From the NCBI RefSeq assembly GCF_013402815.2, contig NZ_CP084880.1, positions 310,001-374,000 on the forward strand: a stretch of 64,000 bases of DNA, given 5' to 3'. Within the stretch, counting starts at the first letter, position 1. Each line of letters starts with the position of its first letter. This document shows positions 54,967-63,399 of the stretch, piece after piece. The notes under the pieces were generated by a model. The model searched no databases and had not been told where the DNA came from. It worked only from the letters and a program-made list of their open reading frames with translations. The translations under genes and the position numbers were made by a program. The stretch is from Natrinema halophilum (GTDB lineage Archaea > Halobacteriota > Halobacteria > Halobacteriales > Natrialbaceae).

Positions 54967-55434
54967 ACTCCACCTCGGACGGCAGTAGTTTCGGCTTTTC
55001 GAGATCGGCCGACCTGCGTGCCGGTGGTCGAATAATTGCATAGCGGTAGTTCGGAGCGCGTCGTCACGGAGGACGTCCGATTTGAAACGGGGTGACCATT
55101 GACCACACGTCGGTCTGGTGACTGTTGTATTACATAGCATTGTGTCGAGACCAGATTCTGCCAGTTGCTGACTCCGAACGAAAATAATCTATCGACAACA
55201 TATCTATCTCAAATTCAGTTTGTAAGTAGTACATATTCGACGAAAGAGGGACGAAAAGCCGCTCTCGACTGAACGAGAACGTGTGACCGGTCGCTGACAG
55301 TCACCCCACGTCGAGGCCGGATCATCGTTCGACATCAGTGATTCCACACGGTGGTCTGTCCGGTGATAAACTACTGGTGATGCCGGAGAGCGTAATTTCG
55401 GAACGTTTGTCAAATAGACGCGAAAAAAGGAGAC
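54967..55434. other. 468 bases without a gene
   Basis: No coding frame is convincing. It is AT-rich around 55120-55230. No repeat or transposon edge is visible. Confidence 0.5.
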
Positions 55435-56440
55435 ATGTGCCGTTCTCGACTCTTCGCTTCCCTCTGTGGTCTCGTTTTCCTCCTCAATCTCGCCAGAATC
55501 GTCTTTGCACCGCTATTGGATGTAATCATTACGGATTTCTCGATCGGAGAGGGGACTGCTGGACTCGTGGTGACGCTCGCGTGGGTCGGAAGCGCGTCTC
55601 CTCGATTACCGACTGGGTGGCTCCTGGCGAAAGTGCCGCGACACTACGTCGTGATCGGTTCCGGAACGATTCGTACGGCCGCATCCGGATTCGCTGCGAC
55701 CGCAACGACGACCCGTCACCTCATGGCCGGGGCCTTCTTGATGGGGATCGCTTCCGGCGTATACTTCGTCTCGGCGAATCCGTTTCTGAGCGAGTTCTTT
55801 CCGGATCGCATCGGCCGTATTATGGGAATTCACGGTGCCGCCAGCTAGATCGCCGCGGTGGTCGCCGCGCCACTCGTGGCGCTTACGCTCGTTGCCGATT
55901 GGCGACTCTCGCTGTGGGCGATCACCGTCGGTGGTCGCCGCGGTAACGGTCTTTACGTGGTTCACTGCGAGAAAGACCGAGTTACCGAGAGCTAATCAGG
56001 AGGATCGAAACTTCGTCACCGGTGGGCTATCGGAGTGGCGCCTCTCGTGACCGCGATTGCGATTGCCGGCGCAGCGTCGTTCGTCTGACAAGGCGTGTTC
56101 AACTTCTATGAACTGTACATGCAGTCGAAGGGGCTATCAGGGCAGGTAGCAGGATTGCTTCTCTCCCTCGTTTTCATCGCCGGTATTCCAGCGTCTTACT
56201 TCGGCGGTGATCTGGCCGATAGGCTGCCGCGTGTTCCGTACATGCTCGGCATCGTCGGCGTCTTCACCATCACTCTTTTCGTACTAACAGTCGTCGACGG
56301 GCTGGTCGGGCTGGTCGCCATCTCCGGGATCATCGGCTTCGTTATTTCGGACCAGTGCCGTCTTCCTCGGTATCACGGTCGTCGTTCTCATGCTCATCGA
56401 TCAAACCGGACGATTGCCTCAGATTCGGTCGAAAGTCGAC
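55435..56440 (+). pseudogene. MFS transporter pseudogene
   Basis: The region reads as an MFS protein in several frames: SLCGLVFLLNLARIVFAPLL, GLVVTLAWVGSASPRLPTGWLLAKVP, AGAFLMGIASGVYFVSANPF, then a TAG stop (55846-55848) where the family has a residue, IAAVVAAPLVALTLVADWRL, a frame change near 55930, a TGA (56086-56088) where FVWQGVFNF is expected, FNFYELYMQSKG, YFGGDLADRLPR and another frame change near 56360 before the last membrane segment. Two nonsense codons are single transitions (CAG to TAG, TGG to TGA). It is therefore inactive and decaying. Confidence 0.85.
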
Positions 56441-56737
56441 CCCTTCCATGCTGACGAAAGACGAAGCCTCTCGAACCACTTGCCCTCGAGGCGATCGTCT
56501 CCAAATCGACGACGGGATAGATATCCGAGAGCATCGACTTGATGCATGTTTACCAAATGAATTTCTGCAATGCCTGCGACGTTGACCCGTTCTCAATGTT
56601 TTTCAAGATGGACAGCCAACCATCGTCAGTTACGAGATGCAGGGTATCGTCCGTAAATCGTGGCTCGAAACTACTGAGGACCCCACATTCTCAAGTGAAA
56701 CCGATGAAATCGATACAGACAGTGGATTGCAATTACG

Positions 56738-58093
56738 ATGGAACGACGCAATATTCTTCGAGTCCTAATTCTGGCCGTCTTGGTTGGGACCGCCAGCAGT
56801 CTTGCAGTCACGTGGTTCAATGCACCAACTGATGCAACCGATGCCGCGGCGAATCAGCGCAATATACCGCTTGAAGATCGTACTCCTGTCGTCGAGAAAC
56901 GCGATGGAGCGACCGTCATCACGACCGATCCGCCGGGAGGGAGCGACGGCCTTGGGGCTATCGTCGCCTTCAGTGCCGACGGGCGGCCGCTCTATCACAA
57001 CGACACGTATGGTAACTACTTCGATGTTGATCCCGATCCACCCGACTCGAAGACCGTCCGTTACGTTGCAGGAAGCCGGTACGACCCGTGCCCTCACAAC
57101 CTCAAAGCGCAGGCGGATGGGACCGTCGACGGCGGTTGTGCAGAGGTCGCAATTGAACGCGTCAACCTCACCACTGGGACTACCGAACGGATACATACTG
57201 CAGTCACTGGCTGGGATATCTGGCACGACGTTGATCGGATCGACGAACACCGACTTCTCGTGGCCGACATCGCTCGAGATCGCGTGTTCACGCTGAACAC
57301 AACCACCGACGAGGTGACGTGGGAGTGGCGCGCCAGTGCAGATCTCGATCCGGATACCGGTGGGAAATCCGGCGATTGGACACACGTAAATGACGTCGAA
57401 CTGCTCGCCGATGGTCGGGTGATGGTCAGTCTCCGTAACCAGGACCGGGTTGTCTTTCTCGAGCCGGGTGAAGGGCTCCAGCGTGACTGGACGCTCGGCG
57501 CTGAAGACGCGTACGGAATCCTCTACGAGCAGCACAACCCGGACTACATCCCGCCCGCCCGCGGCGGTCCGGCGGTTATCGTCTCCGACTCTGAGAACAA
57601 TCGCGTCCTCGAGTATCAGCGTGAAAACGCGACGTGGACACGAACCTGGGAGTGGAAAGACGAACGACTCCGGTGGCCGCGCGACGCTGACCGACTCCCC
57701 GGAGGTCATACGCTCGTGACTGACTCCCAGGGAAATCGCGTGATCGAACTCTCCGAGAATAACGACATCGTGTGGAGCGTAAATATCGCAACACCCTACG
57801 AAGCAGAGCGTCTCGGGACCGGAGATGAGAGCACAACTGGGCGGAGCACAGCTGCACTTGCCAGAGGCCCCATCGAGCCAGCGGCCGATGGTATGGATCG
57901 AACTTCGAAGACTGGCCTCTCGTGGATCATCGCCTTTATCACCGGTCCGGTTGTCAACGGCATACTCCATGTGGCACCGACATGGATGACTATCGGAGAT
58001 CTGGTGGTTGCTGGCGTATTCGGCATCACGGCAGGGACGGCCACCATCTTGGAGGTATACTGGTCAGGAATCGGCCACCGGCTACGGCGATGA
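56738..58093 (+). CDS. arylsulfotransferase (ASST)-like membrane-anchored protein
   Basis: 451 residues. An N-terminal membrane segment (LRVLILAVLVGTASSLAVTW), then a beta-propeller-like domain rich in W-x-W and D/N turns (GWDIWHDVDRIDEHRLLVADIA, HVNDVELLADGRVMVSLRNQ, WPRDADRLPGGHTLVTDSQGNR), which is the haloarchaeal arylsulfotransferase-type family, and a C-terminal membrane region (about residues 395-440). So the propeller faces outside. Sulfate transfer is the family name only; the catalytic histidine of bacterial ASST is not verified. It overlaps the next small ORF by four bases. Confidence 0.7.
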   Translation: MERRNILRVLILAVLVGTASSLAVTWFNAPTDATDAAANQRNIPLEDRTPVVEKRDGATVITTDPPGGSDGLGAIVAFSADGRPLYHNDTYGNYFDVDPDPPDSKTVRYVAGSRYDPCPHNLKAQADGTVDGGCAEVAIERVNLTTGTTERIHTAVTGWDIWHDVDRIDEHRLLVADIARDRVFTLNTTTDEVTWEWRASADLDPDTGGKSGDWTHVNDVELLADGRVMVSLRNQDRVVFLEPGEGLQRDWTLGAEDAYGILYEQHNPDYIPPARGGPAVIVSDSENNRVLEYQRENATWTRTWEWKDERLRWPRDADRLPGGHTLVTDSQGNRVIELSENNDIVWSVNIATPYEAERLGTGDESTTGRSTAALARGPIEPAADGMDRTSKTGLSWIIAFITGPVVNGILHVAPTWMTIGDLVVAGVFGITAGTATILEVYWSGIGHRLRR

Positions 58094-58191
58094 TCGGGAG
58101 ACACATCTCACTCGAAGAGCGATTTGAGCAAGGATGGACGATTTGGGTTGTTACCGCCTTCACAGTCGGGCTATCACGGATCGTCGAGTAA
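58090..58191 (+). CDS. 33-residue ORF coupled to the ASST-like gene
   Basis: ATG 58090 overlaps the previous stop (ATGA), giving MIGRHISLEERFEQGWTIWV and 13 more residues up to TAA at 58191. The segment WTIWVVTAFTVGLSRIVE is a plausible membrane helix. It could be a real small membrane protein or the truncated start of a longer gene that was lost. Tight spacing suggests it was once a second gene in the operon. Confidence 0.4.
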   Translation: MIGRHISLEERFEQGWTIWVVTAFTVGLSRIVE

Positions 58192-58606
58192 GCGCTGTCT
58201 CGGAGCGGTCGGATTTTGTCTGACATCGATCAAACCGGGCTCCTCACAATTGGAGAAGCTAGAATAAGAGAGGATCTGCTCAGCAATTCGAGGCAGGGTT
58301 TTGGGGCCCCTATCTCGAAAGTACTTCGATTGACGTCACAAATAAGTGTGGTTGCCAAAAGAGAATTATAATCAATATTTGTTTTATTGGTTTCTATACA
58401 TTCAAATCTCTTACCCAAAACGGGGCAATAGTAACATATTCTACACAATATAGTGACAATTTTTCGAAGGTAACAGAGAACGTCTCCCACGATTAGAAAT
58501 GTTTATTCTATAATATTTTTGTTTCAGACTCAACTTTTGAAATCAACAATCTCTTTATACCATTGCAGACGGTAACCGTGAACGACAGGTGAATACTCAC
58601 ACCCAG
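58192..58606. other. 415-base AT-rich gap
   Basis: No gene was recognised. A CTTTATA element at 58553-58559 may serve the small ORF at 58607. Low GC from here to about 62.6 kb marks foreign or decayed DNA. Confidence 0.45.
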
Positions 58607-58705
58607 ATGGAAGAACAGCAGTCGAATCTCCGTTTCATTCGGCGACACCTGAGCGATATACCAACAATAGCGAGCAGAGGAATATTCAAGAACCTATGTC
58701 TATGA
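58607..58705 (+). CDS. 32-residue ORF upstream of the low-GC membrane protein
   Basis: ATG 58607 to TGA 58703-58705, starting MEEQQSNLRFIRRHL. Its stop overlaps the second ATG of the next gene (58702), an ATGA arrangement typical of real haloarchaeal co-translated pairs. It is basic and helical. It has no known family. Either a leader peptide that couples translation or a true small protein. Confidence 0.4.
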   Translation: MEEQQSNLRFIRRHLSDIPTIASRGIFKNLCL

Positions 58706-59376
58706 ATCACCAAAATTCATCGCCTACGGACTCCTTCGGCGACATATTTGATGTCGTTTGTTGTGGGATCGACGAATGGATCACATCCCATGGATCACGA
58801 GGAAAGATAAACATCAAAAATAAAATTTACAATTTTATCAAAGAATATTTAGTCGAAACGGGGAACCGTGAAGTAGCAGCAGAAATGACCTACTCGAAAT
58901 ATATAACTGACTGCGACATCGCTATCGGTGACGAAATCGGCATTGCAATAGTTTATGATTTGCCAAACAAAACTGACTGGATTCATCAACGACTACGAGC
59001 ATTGTCAAAACACTTCAACTACATCGCCATATATGGGCATCGAATTCGCCAAGAGAAAACTGATGTCTGGCGGAACGTAAAGAAAACCATTAATACCTAC
59101 TCGGGGCGCGCTCATTCAAACCAGAAACATTCTGTAGTAGTCCTTCAGACCTTCGATCTCATCGAGTACAGAATCCCGCTAACGAGACGATATATAGCCA
59201 AGAATGTAATCCAAAAATTAATACTGTATCTGATGTGGATTGTATTCACTGTCACTGGCGCGTACCTCCTTGATGCAACCTCGAGTAGTAACGTTCTCTC
59301 ACAAGCATATATCGGCGCCATTCTCGCGTTCAACGTTGTCGTGATACTCTTTCTTGTTCTATTGGTGAGGATGTGA
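58696..59376 (+). CDS. low-GC protein with nuclease-like core and two C-terminal membrane segments
   Basis: 226 residues; ATG 58696 or ATG 58702 (the latter overlaps the small ORF by ATGA). The middle reads MTYSKYITDCDIAIGDEIGIAIVYDLPNK as two parts: a D-x-D-x-x-x-x strand then a G-I-x-I-x-x-D-L strand. This resembles the core of a PD-(D/E)xK nuclease-like fold, but the E-x-K pair is absent, so it may be inactive. Residues about 170-226 hold two membrane helices (LILYLMWIVFTVTGAYLL and IGAILAFNVVVILFLVLLV). Base composition is markedly AT-rich versus neighbours, a sign of transfer. The function is unknown. Confidence 0.5.
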   Translation: MSMNHQNSSPTDSFGDIFDVVCCGIDEWITSHGSRGKINIKNKIYNFIKEYLVETGNREVAAEMTYSKYITDCDIAIGDEIGIAIVYDLPNKTDWIHQRLRALSKHFNYIAIYGHRIRQEKTDVWRNVKKTINTYSGRAHSNQKHSVVVLQTFDLIEYRIPLTRRYIAKNVIQKLILYLMWIVFTVTGAYLLDATSSSNVLSQAYIGAILAFNVVVILFLVLLVRM

Positions 59377-59515
59377 TACTCCTCTCTAACAATGGCTATC
59401 GGCGGTAGATGGTATTCGCTGGTTTTGAATTGATGTAGAATCGCCAGGGGATGATTTCTGACGAGTAGCCCTCGAGACCGCTGTCGGTGCTCGAACAAGC
59501 GCCGATAGAGAGACG

Positions 59516-59920
59516 CTAGTCACCGCCGCTTCGGTCATCGTCGTCTGGGCGGCCGTGAATTGGTCCCTCGCTGTCCGTAAGATGGCGTGGACGACGACTG
59601 TTACGAACGGCGAGTATCTCTGCCACGATGCTGGTTGCGATCTGAGACGGTGAACCGCCGCCGAGGTCGAGCCTGACGGACGTGTAGAGGCGGTTTACGT
59701 CTCCCTCTGAGAGCGGCCGTCCATCATCGATGAACGCTTCTTTCATTTCTTCGAAACACTTTCGAGGACCCATTAGCCCGATATAGGGGGCCGGCGTCTC
59801 TAGCAGTTCCTCGAGGGCGATTCGGTCGTCGAAATTGTGCGTCATTACTACGGCGTACGTATCTGTATCGACCTTGTCGCCCGGCTCGGATATCCGCCGG
59901 CACCCTGCTCGTCGATTACC
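59516..59920 (-). pseudogene. xdhC 3' fragment (decayed)
   Basis: The minus strand codes for an XdhC C-terminal domain: VDTDTYAVVMTHNFDDR, APYIGLMGPRKCFEEM, VRLDLGGGSPSQIATSIVAEILAV, then a polar tail HGRPDDDDRSGGD. Upstream (higher coordinates) the frame breaks: the N-terminal MVCGG half and the Rossmann start are missing or in stop-containing frames. Within the fragment LMGPRKC and RLDLGG keep family features. It is a relic of another xdhC-type accessory gene, separate from the fused one at 41.8 kb. Confidence 0.7.
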
Positions 59921-60591
59921 ATCTTCGCTCCCGGGCGACGGTTCGCGCTCCCATCGACATCGACGACCGGGCTAGAACCGCGTTCCGACGACATCGAGAC
60001 AGTTGCCGATCGAGTCGATTACGTCCCCCCTCGGAACGTTCCAGTCGCTCGCACTTATTGGAAGAACGTAATCAAGTAGGGCTGTTATATCTTCGCTTTT
60101 GCCGGAATCACCTGGCTTGAGCCGAACTAGTGGTGTCTGATTCGGGGATTTCGTACCTCTGTTCGCACCACGATCAGAGTCAGACGGGTTCGACTAAGTC
60201 CATACTGACCAAAACCGATCCGGGAACGCCGAGTCCCAGCTAACGACTGCTGTTGCTATTAGAACTTTCTGCTCATTATCCGATGCTGACACAGTGGAAC
60301 ATCGAGTTGCTGGCGGTTGTTCAAAGAAGCGGGAGTGACTAATCCAGACTCACGCCGTATAGCCGCCGAGTCTGGTGCTGATGAGCAAGAATCGTCCTGC
60401 GACATATTCTGTATGAGTTGAGCCACGTGTCGCGTGGTTTCCTCGTGCTACGCAGCCATCTATCCTATCGGAGTCCCAGCCGACGCGACTGGCGTGTCTC
60501 TTGGACGTTAGCACCGAAAACGTCGACCACTTTTTCCCCGTGGTTCGAAGAGTACGTTACTGCCAACCGTGCAGGATAGATCCCTTTTGTA
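59921..60591. other. 671 bases without a gene
   Basis: It may include the lost 5' part of the xdhC fragment near 59921-60080. The ten-base GAGTCCCAGC repeats at 60231-60240 and 60471-60480. No other signal is evident. Confidence 0.4.
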
Positions 60592-60855
60592 TTATGTGTC
60601 GAATTCAGAAATGACTCGATCGTAGCTCTGGATGGAGTACCGTCCGTTCACGCGACGGCTGTCACGGATGTAATGCCCGTTACGCCCCCAAATTTGACAC
60701 GTTACCTGCGTATTTCGCTGGAATTGGTTCCCTTTTAATGATTGCCAGCTGCCGTCACAAACTGTACACAGGAACCGAATTTTCGGCTCACCGAGTCTCC
60801 GACCGCGACTGCTCCTGCATATGATTAATTCCTTGCGCTCGGAGTGAGTAGTCAT
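60592..60855 (-). CDS. small cysteine-containing protein of unknown function
   Basis: 87 residues from ATG 60855 (a longer frame starts at 60903). It holds CTVCDGSWQSLKG and, 20 residues on, TCQIWGRNGHYIRD: a zinc-ribbon-like layout with one of the four expected cysteines missing. The region is mildly AT-rich and isolated. It may be a real haloarchaeal orphan or a decaying fragment. Confidence 0.35.
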   Translation of the reverse strand: MTTHSERKELIICRSSRGRRLGEPKIRFLCTVCDGSWQSLKGNQFQRNTQVTCQIWGRNGHYIRDSRRVNGRYSIQSYDRVISEFDT

Positions 60856-61210
60856 TTCTAATGGACTAGAATATGGCCGGGTACTACTGGAAAATCTCAA
60901 CACGGTCCTTTACAGATATAGTGATGTAATTGGAGTTTTCTAACTCGTAACGTACCACCTAGTCCCTCTGAATGCGATTCCCTCTGTTTGGTAGTCATAC
61001 ACAGTGTGTATCCTCGGTAATAAACTCATTCAACCCTTCCGGCAATACCGGAAGTTATTCTATTCTAGTAATTTCATCTAACTCATGACATAGCACAACA
61101 TCATTAACTAATGCTGAAGATAACGGCACATATATTCAATAAATGATTTATATTGTAGACATTTAATCTTATCAGTAGATATTTGACGATGCCGAATCGT
61201 ATATTGGCTT
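60856..61210. other. 355-base AT-rich gap upstream of an IclR gene
   Basis: No gene. It contains the 19-base inverted repeat listed below and several TATA-like AT runs (for example TTTATAT at 61147-61153) that could start the IclR transcript. Confidence 0.45.
61036..61054. promoter_or_regulatory. inverted repeat CTTCCGG-N5-CCGGAAG
   Basis: Seven-base arms with a five-base centre, about 160 bases upstream of an IclR-type regulator gene. IclR-family regulators bind short palindromes, often near their own gene, so it is a candidate autoregulatory site. It could equally form an RNA hairpin. Confidence 0.3.
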
Positions 61211-61969
61211 ATGACGAATCGTCTCAAGGCCATCCGGATCACATTCGAAATCGTAGAAGCCCTGAGTGAACTTGATGGTGCGGGCGTATCGGAGTTAGCA
61301 TACGCGATCGACAGGCCTGTTAGCACGGTCCATGATCATCTCAAATCTCTTGAAGAACTTGAGTACCTCGTTCAACACGAATCCGAGTATCATGTGGGGA
61401 CGAAATTCCTCGAAATCGGCCAACGCGAACTCCACCAGAAGCGCTTCTACAAGATCGCCAAACCCGAAATCGTCCAGTTGGCAGAGGAGACGGGTGAGTT
61501 CGCCGGCCTCATGATTGAAGAGCATAATCTCGGCGTCATGCTACACTCGCACAAAGGAGACAATGCTGTCGATATCCGCTCATTTCCTGGGGAGCGGATG
61601 CCATTGCACTCTTTGGCTGCCGGCAAAGTGATTCTAGCTCATTTACCAGAGGAACGTCGAGCTGAGATTATCGACAAAAACGAACTTCCGGCGATAACGG
61701 AAGAGACGATCACTGATCCGTCAACACTACGTGAGGAGCTTTTGATTATTCGGGAGCGTTGGTTCGCGCTCGATCAAGGCGAGCGGATCGAAGACGTTCG
61801 AACCCTAGCCGCGCCGATTTTTGACGAGGTGGGGGCGATTGTGGCTTCCATCGCAATTGCGGTCCCTATTCACCGAATGGACGAAAACGAATTCATCGAA
61901 TCAATGTCTAACCCAGTCATGCGGACTGCTATCATAGGGGGGGCAAATCTCAAATACGCCGACGCATGA
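61211..61969 (+). CDS. IclR family transcriptional regulator (first)
   Basis: 252 residues. The N-terminal winged HTH is clear (ITFEIVEALSELDGAGVSELA, DRPVSTVHDHLKSLEELEYLV), followed by the IclR effector domain (MPLHSLAAGKVILAHLPEERR, then VRTLAAPIFDEVGAIVASIAIA). IclR proteins sense small carboxylate or aromatic ligands and repress or activate adjacent catabolic genes. No obvious target is directly next to it; it may act on the acyl-CoA ligase operon to the right. Confidence 0.87.
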   Translation: MTNRLKAIRITFEIVEALSELDGAGVSELAYAIDRPVSTVHDHLKSLEELEYLVQHESEYHVGTKFLEIGQRELHQKRFYKIAKPEIVQLAEETGEFAGLMIEEHNLGVMLHSHKGDNAVDIRSFPGERMPLHSLAAGKVILAHLPEERRAEIIDKNELPAITEETITDPSTLREELLIIRERWFALDQGERIEDVRTLAAPIFDEVGAIVASIAIAVPIHRMDENEFIESMSNPVMRTAIIGGANLKYADA

Positions 61970-62010
61970 CGTTGGCAGACGATGCTGAGCTATGACGTGG
62001 CGTCGCTCAG

Positions 62011-62169
62011 TTAATAAGTTTGTGGCGTTGTATCTTTCCGCCGGGCGAACACGTCGAACTCGTCGAGAAAAACGAAGGGAAGATGCTCAAACAACGCGAG
62101 TATCTTCGTCTCCACGACATTGAAGAACAACTCTACCGAAGGATCGTCTTGCAGGATCGCTGTGCGCAT
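62011..62169 (-). mobile_element. N-terminal remnant of a haloarchaeal IS transposase
   Basis: The minus strand reads ATG 62169 to TAA 62011: MRTAILQDDPSVELFFNVVE, then TKILALFEHLPFVFLDEFDV and FARRKDTTPQTY. This is the N-terminus of a DDE transposase common in haloarchaea (the L-F-E-H-L-x-F-x-F-L-x-E-F-D-V-F-A run is characteristic by memory). The catalytic domain is missing: only 52 residues are left of an expected several hundred. Plus-strand frames over it are shadows. No intact terminal repeat was found. Confidence 0.72.
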
Positions 62170-62402
62170 ACCACCTCAGTGTTCACCCTGCTCCTTGTTG
62201 TGTTACTCGTTTTATTACAACCTCTGATCGTCACGGACATATATACAATTCACAGTCCAGCGTGAAGTTCGATTTCGGTTTTCGTAAGTGAACATCTATG
62301 ATCTTCGATGGCATCTTTGACGGTCTAATACTGATTCCAGGGCCCGACTGTTGTCTGAGATTTCAAAGGGAATAACAGCACTAGACCTGTTATGATAGTA
62401 TA

Positions 62403-62415
62403 TTCCATCATGGAA
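62403..62415. promoter_or_regulatory. inverted repeat TTCCATCATGGAA
   Basis: A perfect palindrome of TTCCAT around one base, about 205 bases before the ATG of the second IclR gene. It resembles the TTCC...GGAA half-sites typical of IclR operators and shares TTCC/GGAA with the site at 61036. Candidate operator, unproven. Confidence 0.3.
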
Positions 62416-62619
62416 AGACAATTTCATCTTAAACAGAAGGGTAATTATGAATGGCAGCCGAAGATAGGACAGTTCGCATATACATATTGTGAGTTGATTA
62501 ATACCTATACAAATATTTGTTCACCTCTATCGAACAATTGGTTTTGAAGATTTTGAACGATAGCGTTGTATGTTCACAAATACCGAAAGTATATAGGCCA
62601 TACCCTTGAATGGAAGGGC

Positions 62620-63399
62620 ATGCTCACAGATAACACGTCACGGCAGGTTCAGTCGGTCCGGACGGCGTTCCATTTGGTCAACATGATCCAAGAGTTCAAC
62701 GGGGCTACGCTAGCGGAATTGGTCGAGCATCACGACCTTGCAAAGAGTACCATCCACAACTACCTCGCGACGCTTGAAGGGCTGGGGTACGTCGTCAACG
62801 AGAACGGAACCTATCGACTCGGTCTGCGTTTCCTGACCCACGGGATGTCTGCAAAGAAGAGCGTGGCCGTCCAGACGGAGGTCTCCCGATCTCTCAATGC
62901 GATCTCCCAGGAGGTGTCGTCCCCGATATGGTGGATCGTTGAGGAGGTCGGTCGAGCTAACTTCCTCGAGTACTTTGGCACGGGATCGCCCAAACGAATA
63001 TATGGTCGCGTTGGAAAGCGGTCGTATCTGCACACTCATGCGCCGGGAAAGGCTATCCTCGCAGCACTCCCAGATGACGACGTCGAAACAATCATCGCCC
63101 ATCATGGACTGCCCGAACAGACAATAAAGACTACTACGGACGACGACGCACTCGCCGCGGAACTCGAAACCATTCGCGAAAACGGATATGCAGTCAGTAA
63201 CGGCGAAGCTGTCCTCGGCGTAGAGTCGATCGGTGTTGCGTTCACGGTCCCAAATGGGGCCGTACACGCGGTTGGGATCTTCGGCTATTCGCAAGACCTC
63301 ACTGGAGAGAGTAAATTGATGCGGTTGCAGGAGACGGTGATAAATGCCGTCGCTGGCCTTGAAGAGTCGCTACACGGAGGTGGCGATACCCATGTCTAA
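62620..63399 (+). CDS. IclR family transcriptional regulator (second)
   Basis: 259 residues from ATG 62620. Winged HTH at the N-terminus (TAFHLVNMIQEFNGATLAELV, DLAKSTIHNYLATLEGLGYV) and IclR effector domain (LHTHAPGKAILAALPDDDVE, ENGYAVSNGEAVLGVESIGVA). Only distantly similar to the first IclR protein at 61211. Its stop overlaps the ATG of the acyl-CoA ligase by eight bases, so it is in the same operon and probably controls that pathway in response to a carboxylate. Confidence 0.87.
   Translation: MLTDNTSRQVQSVRTAFHLVNMIQEFNGATLAELVEHHDLAKSTIHNYLATLEGLGYVVNENGTYRLGLRFLTHGMSAKKSVAVQTEVSRSLNAISQEVSSPIWWIVEEVGRANFLEYFGTGSPKRIYGRVGKRSYLHTHAPGKAILAALPDDDVETIIAHHGLPEQTIKTTTDDDALAAELETIRENGYAVSNGEAVLGVESIGVAFTVPNGAVHAVGIFGYSQDLTGESKLMRLQETVINAVAGLEESLHGGGDTHV

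Noticed and set aside
62020-62265. 81-residue plus-strand ORF with a hydrophobic tail, possible small membrane protein
   Set aside because: It is antisense to the transposase remnant on the minus strand; the coherent look of the frame comes from that gene.
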